From Terriglobia bacterium (GTDB taxonomy: Bacteria > Acidobacteriota > Terriglobia > UBA7540), in assembly GCA_030040455.1 (NCBI GenBank), contig JASHTR010000375.1:1-13005 (forward strand): a DNA stretch of 13,005 bases, in the 5' to 3' direction. This document shows positions 1-8,903 of the stretch, in pieces. Within the stretch, counting starts at the first letter, position 1. The number at the start of each line of letters is the position of its first letter. The position numbers were made by a program, and so were the translations under genes. Below the pieces are notes generated by a model. That model was given only the letters and a program-made list of their open reading frames with translations, made no database searches and had not been told where the DNA came from.

Positions 1-154
1 GGAAATAGCCCACCGCAAACAGGTACGCCGCAGCTAAGTTAATCAGAAGCCCTATGGAGGTAAGAACGTTGGGGTTGACTCCCTCCCGCACAAAGGCGCG
101 GATGATGCGGTCCACCACGAACTTCCCGCCCTTCCCAATCTGAGCCGTAACCAT
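1..154 (-). CDS. CDP-alcohol phosphatidyltransferase family protein, N-terminal part
   Basis: The 51 visible codons give a short polar N-terminus (MVTAQIGKGGKFVVDRIIRA) followed by a segment beginning NPNVLTSIGLLINL and a hydrophobic helix. The order P-N-x-L-T-x-x-G followed by a membrane helix is typical of the start of integral membrane CDP-alcohol phosphatidyltransferases. These enzymes join a CDP-activated alcohol or lipid to a second alcohol such as glycerol-3-phosphate or inositol phosphate in phospholipid synthesis. The catalytic DG-AR-G-D-D motif lies beyond the left edge, so the substrate (PgsA-like or another) cannot be told. I chose the ATG ending at 154. The frame stays open upstream but has no better start, and no strong Shine-Dalgarno is visible. 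The gene is cut by the window edge. Confidence 0.72.
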   Translation of the reverse strand, partial: MVTAQIGKGGKFVVDRIIRAFVREGVNPNVLTSIGLLINLAAAYLFAVGYF

Positions 155-192
155 AGGTAGATATTTTACGAGCGATGCGGCAGCGAGGCAAA

Positions 193-215
193 CCGACGGA
201 TAAGAGCCGACGGAT
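193..215. repeat. 9-bp direct repeat CCGACGGAT x2, 14-bp period
   Basis: CCGACGGAT occurs at 193-201 and again at 207-215, so the starts are 14 bp apart. The pair lies 40-60 bp upstream of the start codon of the phosphatidyltransferase gene, which reads leftward. A direct repeat at that distance could be a regulator site, but 14 bp is not a whole number of helical turns and two short copies could arise by chance. Confidence 0.4.
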
Positions 216-216
216 G

Positions 217-474
217 TTAGTTTTCGGCAAGAGTGCGTAATAGCAAGTCGATTTTTCCCCCAAATGTGACCACTTGGTCGGCTTCGGCTTCGGTATTTAA
301 CCGCGACCCGAGCGTTCGAACTGAGACAGGTTCCGAGAGCCTGAAGGCGGCGCTCTCGGAGGAACCAAGCGAAAAGCCCCAAAGACACCGCATGTGATCT
401 TCTTGTGTCGATTCTATTGGACCCGGATTTGACCACATGGCCGTGGCGAAACAGTCGAACCAAAGGACGGCCAC
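217..474 (-). pseudogene. Possible remnant: C-terminus of a class V aminotransferase / cysteine desulfurase-like protein
   Basis: An 85-codon minus-strand frame lies just downstream of the 362-aa gene. Its second half contains RLSEPVSVRTLGSRLNTEAE, then ADQVV and KIDLLLRTLAEN before the stop. The order LSE...VR.S/T.G...NTE.E.D.VV followed by a short helix resembles the last 40 residues of PLP-dependent class V aminotransferases and cysteine desulfurases, where an (Y/F)NTEEEVD motif precedes the final helix. No catalytic lysine region or N-terminal part is present, and there is no clear ribosome-binding site. The simplest reading is a decayed gene end. This rests on remembered family consensus and may be a chance resemblance; the first 40 residues look like random translation. 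Confidence 0.27.
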
Positions 475-485
475 CTATCTTTCCA

Positions 486-1574
486 TCAGCGATCCCAATG
501 CGCAAGATATGACGGGAGTTCACGCGCGCAGATGAAGTATCTGTTGGGTTCACCGTGCTCGACATAGGCCATCGCGCCATTCCGGCGCAGGGCCTTTGTG
601 AGTGCTTGTAGGGTCAGTGTCACGTATGCCCGTTCGACGCATTCCTTCCGGAAAAATGCGGTCAGCTTGCCGTGGATTTCTCCGGGAGTTGTAGTCGCGC
701 AATAACCGCTACGCATCCACCGCCTGTTGGGGTGACCCACCCAAGCGAGCAAGATTAGAGCCGGCCGGTATGTGGCTGCTTTATCTAAAATCTTTCTTCC
801 ATTCACTAGAATGTCAAGTTCGAATTCACCTTTCGCGCCGCCGAGACCTTGGCTCTTGCTGACGGCGCTCCATCCGTTCCAAGGCGGAAGGTCCTTTCCC
901 TGCATCCAGATTCGGGCAGGCGTTGCCGTCGCATCTGTCTCTCGTTCGGCCGTTACATCCCAAAATGCGCTTCTGCTACTCGAAACAGATGCGCGGATCA
1001 CGCATTGGATTTCGTGCTGCCAGCGCGGGTCGTCCAAGTCGTCGACCGCACTAGCAGCATACTGCGCCGCGCCCCAAGTGCCCACCGTACTCGTCCCAGC
1101 CAGAATCATGACGGGGTTTGGTTTTTTCCAACCGGAGTAAACGATCGCGTAGTCGTTCACCTGCTCCTGCCTCTTGCTCCGGCCTCGGTCATATGGCGTG
1201 CTTTCGCGACTTGGCCCGATCGAGCCGCTAATGGTGCGATAGGGAGCACCATCTGCAGGATTCTCTGACCCAAATCGCAAGAGAAGCGGCGGGCTGAGCT
1301 CGGTCAACAGCCTCTCGGCGAAGTCGCCGAACAGCGACGGACGGCCCAACAGAACAAGACCATCCCCTTCCTGTAAAGGCGGAAGACGTCTCGGCTCCGG
1401 CCCACCAATCGTGACCCTCTCAAAGACACACTGGCGCTTCGGTAGGAAGTCGTGAAGGCGCATAAGCGCTAGAGCGTCACGCACGCGGTGCTCCGGTTCC
1501 GAAAGTGACACGATGTGCAGCCTACGATCTTGAAAATTCTGCCAAAATGGATTATTGAAGAAAGAGTTCGGCAT
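486..1574 (-). CDS. Hypothetical protein, about 362 aa, with a Rossmann-like N-terminal half
   Basis: I do not recognise this protein by name. Translation can begin at the ATG ending at 1580 or at the one ending at 1574. An AAGG (1581-1584, minus strand) abuts the first but sits six bases before the second, so MPNSFFNN... is the more likely start. The N-terminal half has GDGLVLLGRPSLFGDF, then LLLRFGSENP, then a strand DYAIVYSG and the segment VMILAGTSTVGTWGAAQYAAS. This pattern of strand, Gly-rich turn, strand and (I/L)AGT...GT.AA helix suggests an alpha/beta nucleotide-binding-like fold. I recall similar segments in the C-terminal parts of uncharacterised HTH-type bacterial proteins, but cannot name the family. 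The C-terminal half (from about residue 180) ends in a helix and strand, NRYFICARELPSYLAHWDR. There is no signal peptide or membrane segment, so it is probably cytoplasmic. It is divergent from the 452-aa gene. Confidence 0.72.
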   Translation of the reverse strand: MPNSFFNNPFWQNFQDRRLHIVSLSEPEHRVRDALALMRLHDFLPKRQCVFERVTIGGPEPRRLPPLQEGDGLVLLGRPSLFGDFAERLLTELSPPLLLRFGSENPADGAPYRTISGSIGPSRESTPYDRGRSKRQEQVNDYAIVYSGWKKPNPVMILAGTSTVGTWGAAQYAASAVDDLDDPRWQHEIQCVIRASVSSSRSAFWDVTAERETDATATPARIWMQGKDLPPWNGWSAVSKSQGLGGAKGEFELDILVNGRKILDKAATYRPALILLAWVGHPNRRWMRSGYCATTTPGEIHGKLTAFFRKECVERAYVTLTLQALTKALRRNGAMAYVEHGEPNRYFICARELPSYLAHWDR

Positions 1575-1695
1575 AAGCATCCTTATCTAGACACAATATT
1601 ACCCCTCTAATTTTTAAGCAGCTTTACTCTCGACTCCCGTGTTGCTCGGTGTTGTCATGAGTGTGCGCACAACCAGTGACGCCAAGGAGCAACAA
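1575..1695. promoter_or_regulatory. Shared divergent control region of the two hypothetical genes
   Basis: These 121 bp separate the two divergent start codons. For the minus-strand gene a TAATAT box (plus-strand ATATTA, 1596-1601) lies about 21 bp before the preferred ATG, which would give a very short leader; no convincing -35 box stands 16-18 bp further up. The local sequence 1585-1620 is AT-rich against its surroundings. For the plus-strand gene I find no clear -10/-35 pair. The arrangement allows one regulator to control both genes, but no operator palindrome is obvious. Confidence 0.4.
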
Positions 1696-3054
1696 ATGAC
1701 ACGACCTCGAATCAGACTTTCGGTTGAACGGACCCCGGCGCACCGGAAATTAGTCGAATCCAAGCCCAATTTGATAGTCGGCATTTCCGCGATGCGCGTT
1801 GATTTAACACGTCACCTGCCGATCTACAAGAAGAATCTGACGACGCCGAGCATAGGCCTTTTGCGGGAGCTACTTCAAGCGTACACGCTGGACCAGGATC
1901 GGAAAATGATTACGGAGGATGGCCGTATGCGGGAGGTCCTCGGCATCGGACCGAATGCGGACGTGTTGGCCAGCTTACTAGATGACCCCACACTCCGCAT
2001 TTGGGCGTATTCCGGACTCGGAAACCACCCTCTCAACGCCGGATGTTGCGTCTGGCACGATGGCGAACTGATCTATCGGGTCGACGAGGGCCATCGTATC
2101 GCACTGGGTCCTCCGTACTTCTGCATCATCATCTACAAGAATGGTTCAGTCCAGGCTCAGACCTGCCAGTTCGTACCTGGACCCAAGCGCTGGGAAATCG
2201 TAATAGGTGATCACAACAAAACTAACGATGTTCACTTGGCTATATCTGGTCCGGCGCTCGTCCGCGAAGGCCGACCGATCGATCCATACTCCGACCTGGA
2301 GGCCGCTTCAGAGTACGCGGATATTCGCCACCTCATCTGCGGCCCGTATCCGCTCTTGACAGACTTCCATTCCGGCCGACCCACATCCACCCAGCGGGAC
2401 TATTGCCTTGTTGAACTACTCTCCAATGAGGACAAAAAGGCGGCTGCCATACTGGGAAAAATTGTCGAATTGCAGCCACATATGCGTGACACCGACGGGC
2501 GGGAGTACACGGTTACTCCCAATGCCCTGGTTGACGCCTTGCATGATAAGGGTTATGGTCCGGTCGCGAACCTTCAGGAGCTCAACTTGCGGCAGAGCCA
2601 AGGGGAGCGAGGGTTGTACTGGCTCGATCCGGTTGGCACGGTCCTTCACATAATCTACCGACGCTCTCCCTACCCTCACCACTTCCTCGCGATTAGAGAT
2701 GACGATCCCAGTGCGTTGTACGACTTCGCCGTCGGTGGGTGGTCCAATAATGGTGGCTCGGACCCAGCAAGCATCGCCATAAGTCTCGCTGCCGTGGGGT
2801 TCACGTACGCGCAGATGGGAGATAACGGGTTTGACGTCGCCCATTATGTCTATGCAGCATCTGACGCTTGCGGTGAGTCCAGGGAGTACGATTGGAGCCG
2901 GGTTTGCCCTGCACTTCAGTCCACCGCCGGCCGCCCTCGTCTTGCGGGGCTCCTGGTCTATGCCACCCGAGGAGAGGAATCGACTGTTATTCATCGCGTA
3001 GCTATCCCGGTGAGCCAAAATGCCGCGCGGGAGGATGTGGAGGTTGTTTTCTAA
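1696..3054 (+). CDS. Hypothetical protein, 452 aa; possible phosphodiester-glycosidase (NAGPA)-like fold
   Basis: The start is the ATG at 1696, because AAGGAG (1684-1689) precedes it by six bases. A GTG at 1639 and an ATG at 1657 lie upstream in frame but have no such site. The protein begins [18 protein letters not shown] and has no signal peptide or membrane helix. Its middle shows N-A-G...V.HDGELIYR, then YKNGSVQ, then [13 protein letters not shown], and near the C-terminus [11 protein letters not shown] followed by [20 protein letters not shown]. The order of an NG/NAG turn, a dG.v strand, a 'GP-L-V-dG' strand and a late 'A...lG...A...DnG' segment recalls the NAGPA/DUF2233 phosphodiester glycosidase family. 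I offer that only as a remote hypothesis; the family's typical GGGS end is absent. It is divergently paired with the 362-aa gene and followed by a degenerate palindromic repeat. The function is unknown. Confidence 0.78.
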   Translation: MTRPRIRLSVERTPAHRKLVESKPNLIVGISAMRVDLTRHLPIYKKNLTTPSIGLLRELLQAYTLDQDRKMITEDGRMREVLGIGPNADVLASLLDDPTLRIWAYSGLGNHPLNAGCCVWHDGELIYRVDEGHRIALGPPYFCIIIYKNGSVQAQTCQFVPGPKRWEIVIGDHNKTNDVHLAISGPALVREGRPIDPYSDLEAASEYADIRHLICGPYPLLTDFHSGRPTSTQRDYCLVELLSNEDKKAAAILGKIVELQPHMRDTDGREYTVTPNALVDALHDKGYGPVANLQELNLRQSQGERGLYWLDPVGTVLHIIYRRSPYPHHFLAIRDDDPSALYDFAVGGWSNNGGSDPASIAISLAAVGFTYAQMGDNGFDVAHYVYAASDACGESREYDWSRVCPALQSTAGRPRLAGLLVYATRGEESTVIHRVAIPVSQNAAREDVEVVF

Positions 3055-3060
3055 TTACTT

Positions 3061-3106
3061 GCACGGCTTGCTGCCGCTTTGCGCCAGCGAGCTGGCTCGC
3101 GGCACT
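3061..3106. repeat. Degenerate copy of the palindromic intergenic repeat
   Basis: GCTTGCTGCCGCTTTG at 3066-3081 is an exact 16-base match, in inverted orientation, to 11991-12006 inside the palindromic element before pdxS. It is followed by CGCC and a second hairpin, GCGAGC-TG-GCTCGC (3087-3100), ending in GGCACT, which can be aligned with the other arm (GCCGCACT). The copy begins 7 bp after the stop of the 452-aa gene and is shorter and more decayed than the one at 11938-12018. It lacks the T-run expected of an intrinsic terminator. Confidence 0.5.
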
Positions 3107-3150
3107 GAAGGAGCCTGTCCGTAAGGCATTCCGCCCTGCAAATAACCCTT

Positions 3151-3192
3151 CATTTATATTTATTAGTTATATATTATATATAGATATACTAT
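3151..3192 (+). promoter_or_regulatory. AT-rich tract, candidate promoter region for the histidine kinase
   Basis: Only four of these 42 bases are G or C, in a window that is otherwise well over half GC. The tract contains several overlapping TATA-type hexamers (for example TATATT, TATTAG, TATATA), so a single -10 box cannot be picked. It lies 165-205 bp upstream of the kinase start and just after the repeat copy. It could be the kinase promoter, an easily melted or nucleoid-protein-bound site, or a scar at an insertion boundary. 3193-3356 holds no gene that I can support. Confidence 0.33.
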
Positions 3193-3356
3193 GGACCAGG
3201 ATCTCGCGTATCTCCCGACGCCGGCCGTCTTCCACGACCACATTCATTTACAAATTCTGGCAATTCGTGGAGTGGCCGCCCGGCTCCTTCAAACGTGAGT
3301 TCCAAGCTGCCGAGCCTGGCAAACATCGCAACCGCATGAGGCGGGTAACACCGGGA

Positions 3357-6140
<2,784 letters not shown>

Positions 6141-6334
6141 TGTCTGCCCGCAGGGGTCATTCGTTGAGTTCACAAACGTGCGGTCATTTTCCGTGCAGCT
6201 CGCGAAGCCACCAGCCATTACCCTTCCCTCCAGCCGGGATCCCCGAATTCCTCAAAACGAAAAAGGAGATAGGGCTCTCTGCGTGCAGCCGCGCGCATCT
6301 TGACTTCCGATGGAGATTCTGTTTATTTGAAAGC

Positions 6335-6931
6335 GTGGTCGCAATTGGCAAATTTGTTGACGATCTCTCCGCCATCCCGGAGAAAGAATTCACCCACCTG
6401 AGCGTTCTGGATTTTCTGCGCCGGAACCGCGTGGACCTGGCGAGCCTTTCGCCATACCTCTACTTTTCCCGGGACCATTACACGCGCAATCTGATTCAAC
6501 GCACGCCGTTATTTGACCTGCTGGCGATCTGCTGGGAGCCCGGGCAGCAAAGCCCCATTCACAACCATTGCAACCAGAACTGCTGGATGGCAATGGCCTG
6601 CGGCAGGGTGCAGGTGCACAATTTCAAACTGATCCAAAAAGACCCCGCGACCGGATTTTGCGACCTGGAATCCAGCACGCATTACCTTATTGATGCGGGA
6701 AATCCGCAGGAGGTCGATCCGGGCGAGCCGATCCATCGGGTAGCCAATCCCCGATCCTTTATGAGCCGCGCCGTCACTCTCCACGTCTATTCGAAACCTT
6801 ACGATACGTGCGAGGTATACGACCTTAAAGAGAAGCGCTATCAGGAGGTACAACTCGTCAACACGACCGAATACGGCGTGGTGAAATCGGATACGAGGCT
6901 GGAAAAAGCTGCGGTAGAGGCCTTGATGTGA
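6335..6931 (+). CDS. Cysteine dioxygenase type I
   Basis: This 198-aa cupin oxidises L-cysteine with O2 to cysteine sulfinate at a mononuclear Fe(II). The iron ligands are visible: His76 and His78 in SPIHNHCNQNC and His134 in EPIHRVANP. Cys83 matches the family cysteine at the third cupin position (Cys93 of the rat enzyme). Tyr152 in AVTLHVYSKPYDTC matches the catalytic Tyr157, so a Cys-Tyr crosslink is possible. The frame is open back to 6140, but the extra residues are Pro/Ser/Cys-rich and unlike the family. GTG 6335 gives MVAIGKFVDDL... and the normal length of about 200 aa. Only a weak GAAAG precedes that GTG. A strong AAGGAG at 6263-6268 has no suitable in-frame start after it. The 194 bp after the kinase may hold a promoter, though none is clear. 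The HAD gene follows after 10 bp, so the two are probably co-transcribed. Products probably enter sulfinate, taurine or sulfite metabolism (inference). Confidence 0.9.
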   Translation: MVAIGKFVDDLSAIPEKEFTHLSVLDFLRRNRVDLASLSPYLYFSRDHYTRNLIQRTPLFDLLAICWEPGQQSPIHNHCNQNCWMAMACGRVQVHNFKLIQKDPATGFCDLESSTHYLIDAGNPQEVDPGEPIHRVANPRSFMSRAVTLHVYSKPYDTCEVYDLKEKRYQEVQLVNTTEYGVVKSDTRLEKAAVEALM

Positions 6932-6941
6932 TGATGATTCT

Positions 6942-7712
6942 ATGGCGCAAAAAGCGCGTGTCTTATTCTTTGATGCCGGCAACACGCTGGTTTTCCCGCG
7001 CGTAGAAAAACTCGCGCGCGAGCTCTGCGCGCTGGGCTACACGGCCTCCGTGGAGGAGTTCTACGAGGCTGAACGGATGGGGAAACACCGTCTGGACGAC
7101 TGGCTTTGGCCTTTACTACGGTCCGGTGACGTGCCCCGCAAAGCAGATTATTTTTATTGGGAAGAATACCTGCGCGCGCTGGTGAGAATTGTCCGCGTGC
7201 CCGAGGAGAAGCAGTCGGAGATCGGGCTTCGCATGGCGGAGGGATTCAAAGAGATCAGTACCTGGTCCGATGTTCTTCCGGAAACTCCCGGCGTCCTTGA
7301 ATGCCTGAAGCAGCGCGGCTATTTTCTGGGTGTCATCTCAAATTCTCTCGGCCTGATTGAAGAGCAGCTTCGACGCGCCGGCCTGGCAGCTTACTTCGGG
7401 TTTATTCTGGATTCTCATTACGTGGGTGTAGAAAAACCCCACCCTGAAATCTTCCAGCTTGCGCTCAGCCGCGCCGGGTGCAAGCCTTCAGAGGCCCTCT
7501 ACGTCGGCGATCTTTATTCGACGGATATCGGCGGCGCGCAGAATGCCGGCTTGCAGGGTGTACTCATCGACCGGGTTGGAGCGTACCCTCACGCGAAATC
7601 CCTCCGCATCGCTTCCCTTTCGGAGCTGGATAGCATCCTCCGTTCGCTGGAAGACGGCAGGCCTCTAACTTCAAATTTGTGGATGTCGAAGAGCAACAGG
7701 ACCGACGGCTAA
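6942..7712 (+). CDS. HAD-superfamily hydrolase (HAD-IA type)
   Basis: This 256-aa cytosolic HAD hydrolase has all four motifs. Motif I is FFDAGNTL with nucleophile Asp11, motif II VISNS (Ser133), motif III EKPHPEIF (Lys165), and motif IV YVGDLYSTDIGGA (Asp190, Asp195). A helical cap of about 90 residues lies between motifs I and II, as in subfamily I. The residue two after the nucleophile is Gly, where classical phosphatases have an acid/base Asp. DAGNTL is nevertheless a common HAD-IA variant, so it is not necessarily inactive. The substrate cannot be predicted. The gene starts 10 bp after the cysteine dioxygenase stop without an obvious Shine-Dalgarno, which suggests translational coupling. 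The last 15 residues (after about 241) look like an unstructured tail that runs into the convergent gene; the stop codons interlock. Confidence 0.88.
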   Translation: MAQKARVLFFDAGNTLVFPRVEKLARELCALGYTASVEEFYEAERMGKHRLDDWLWPLLRSGDVPRKADYFYWEEYLRALVRIVRVPEEKQSEIGLRMAEGFKEISTWSDVLPETPGVLECLKQRGYFLGVISNSLGLIEEQLRRAGLAAYFGFILDSHYVGVEKPHPEIFQLALSRAGCKPSEALYVGDLYSTDIGGAQNAGLQGVLIDRVGAYPHAKSLRIASLSELDSILRSLEDGRPLTSNLWMSKSNRTDG

Positions 7713-8653
7713 TGGGTGAGGCTTGGCGCAGAAGGGGCTGGAGCCGTGGCCGGCGGCGCAGAGGCCGCTTGCGATGCCGTCAAGCTGACGGGTTCCGCTA
7801 CAGCCGCCGTTCTTTCGGTCAAGGATTTCGGCTCACTCACATAGCCGTGGATGCGATTCTTGCCGATCAGGTTAACCACCAATTGAAGGGGTTGCGGGCT
7901 CCCGCGGGTTTCGAACATCACCGGTTCGTAGAGGTTCACGTTTTTTTTGGTGAGCGAGATGTCATCGACCAGCAGTACCACGTCATAATTCTGATGCTTG
8001 ACGCTGGTGTGCCGCAGCGAAATACCAATCGAGCCTTCCTTCTGAAAATTCTTTGACTTGTCCAGATCGAACTCGTAGTAGTTGCGCTCCCCAAGTTTCT
8101 CCAGCGACACCAACTCTGCGTGGTTGCGGGCAATGGTGCCCCCGAGGTCATTCAAGGCGCCGTGGGTCGAAGCCATCTTATTCTGCAGGTCGGCCTGCGT
8201 TCGCTGGATATCCTGGTTCGTTGCAGCAATTTCCTGCTCTTGTTTTACCAGGCGTTGTTGCATCTGCTTCTGCCACTTTGTCATTCCCGGCTGGCGTAGT
8301 CGTCTCCGTGTAGGCGTGCCCTCCAGGTGCGCTGACGGTTGGAGCGGTGGCGTCGGAGTCCAGACTTCATCGCCCGGCACAACAGGTTCCAACGAGATTG
8401 GCTTGGTGAGGGCATCTACCTTTGCTGTTACCGCCGCCACTTGCTCGCGCATCTGGTTCAACTGAATCCCTAATTGGCCGTTCAACGCCGTCAGTTGCTG
8501 ACCCTTCCGCCATTCATGTACCGTGTAAGCAAGTCCGGCTACGACTACAACAACAAGCGTAACCGTGGCGAGCAGGAGCCCTCGGCTGAGATTAGGCAAG
8601 TAGAACACCTTATGGTGAAAACGGTCAGAATACTCTTCGGGTGGGATAGCCAT
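7709..8653 (-). CDS. Single-pass membrane protein with long coiled coil and conserved C-terminal beta domain, hypothetical
   Basis: The 314-aa product has a polar N-terminus (about 1-24), one membrane helix (about 25-46, with VTLVVVVVAGLAY), and a coiled coil at about 52-83. A Pro-rich linker (90-122) carries a basic RRRLR. A second long coiled coil spans about 126-187. A compact domain (about 188-275) starts ERNYYEFDL and includes IGISLR, YDVVLLVDD, NVNLYEPVMF and QLVVNLIGKNRIHGYV; an Ala/Pro/Ser-rich tail follows. The large part is probably periplasmic (inference). I have an impression that the ERNYYEFDLDKS...VNLYEPV domain recurs in uncharacterised acidobacterial proteins, but know no function. 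The start is the ATG ending at 8653, with GGAG four bases before it and further AGGAGG upstream; a start at 8725 would only add a poor extension. It is divergent from the FecR gene and tail-overlapping with the HAD gene. Confidence 0.82.
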   Translation of the reverse strand: MAIPPEEYSDRFHHKVFYLPNLSRGLLLATVTLVVVVVAGLAYTVHEWRKGQQLTALNGQLGIQLNQMREQVAAVTAKVDALTKPISLEPVVPGDEVWTPTPPLQPSAHLEGTPTRRRLRQPGMTKWQKQMQQRLVKQEQEIAATNQDIQRTQADLQNKMASTHGALNDLGGTIARNHAELVSLEKLGERNYYEFDLDKSKNFQKEGSIGISLRHTSVKHQNYDVVLLVDDISLTKKNVNLYEPVMFETRGSPQPLQLVVNLIGKNRIHGYVSEPKSLTERTAAVAEPVSLTASQAASAPPATAPAPSAPSLTH

Positions 8654-8903
8654 AGTACTCCGCTCTCCTCCTCCTGAGAAATATAGCACACCAAGGGCCA
8701 ACGAGAGCCTCTGCAAGCCACTCATTGAAACGTAGTTAGCGGGGTCCTCCAGGATGGAGATGGTCCGGGCAAGCAGAATTTTCCTTTGTGAGAAAAAATT
8801 GCAGGGTCTTTGCTGCCCTTTATTTATATCCTGACATCTGGTAGCATATAACCCACGAGGATTCCATGCCTACCTCGATCATCTCGGGGGAAGGAGAACA
8901 CCC
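8654..8903. promoter_or_regulatory. Divergent promoter region between the coiled-coil protein and FecR-protein genes
   Basis: These 250 bp contain no gene. A TATATT box reading leftward (8680-8685) lies just ahead of the minus-strand start. Rightward, 8818-8852 is AT-rich, with TTTATTTATAT and GCATATAAC, either of which could be a -10 box; spacing to a -35 box is not convincing. AAGGAG (8891-8896), seven bases before ATG 8904, is a clear ribosome-binding site for the FecR gene. The shared region would allow co-regulation of the two envelope genes. Confidence 0.42.

Noticed and set aside
437..532. 31-codon plus-strand ORF beginning MAVAKQSN
   Set aside because: No ribosome-binding site, and it runs antisense into the end of the 362-aa gene.
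772..1268. Plus-strand ORFs antisense to the 362-aa gene
   Set aside because: Their Arg/Ser/Pro/Cys-rich composition is that of shadow frames; the minus-strand frame has much better composition and a ribosome-binding site.
1639..1695. Longer N-terminus of the 452-aa protein from GTG 1639 or ATG 1657
   Set aside because: Neither start has a ribosome-binding site, while ATG 1696 has AAGGAG at six bases.
3087..3100. Hairpin GCGAGC-TG-GCTCGC as an intrinsic terminator
   Set aside because: No T-run follows, and it is better explained as part of the degenerate palindromic repeat.
3191..3298. 35-codon ORF starting at the end of the AT-rich tract
   Set aside because: It reads plausibly but has no ribosome-binding site, no recognisable family and is short enough to be chance.
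2892..3356. Upstream extension of the histidine kinase frame
   Set aside because: It overlaps the previous gene, crosses the repeat and the AT-rich tract, and its translation does not look like protein. The family starts just before the first membrane helix.
6310..6330. Six-codon ORF (MEILFI) just before cysteine dioxygenase as a leader peptide
   Set aside because: No ribosome-binding site at useful spacing; too short to distinguish from chance.
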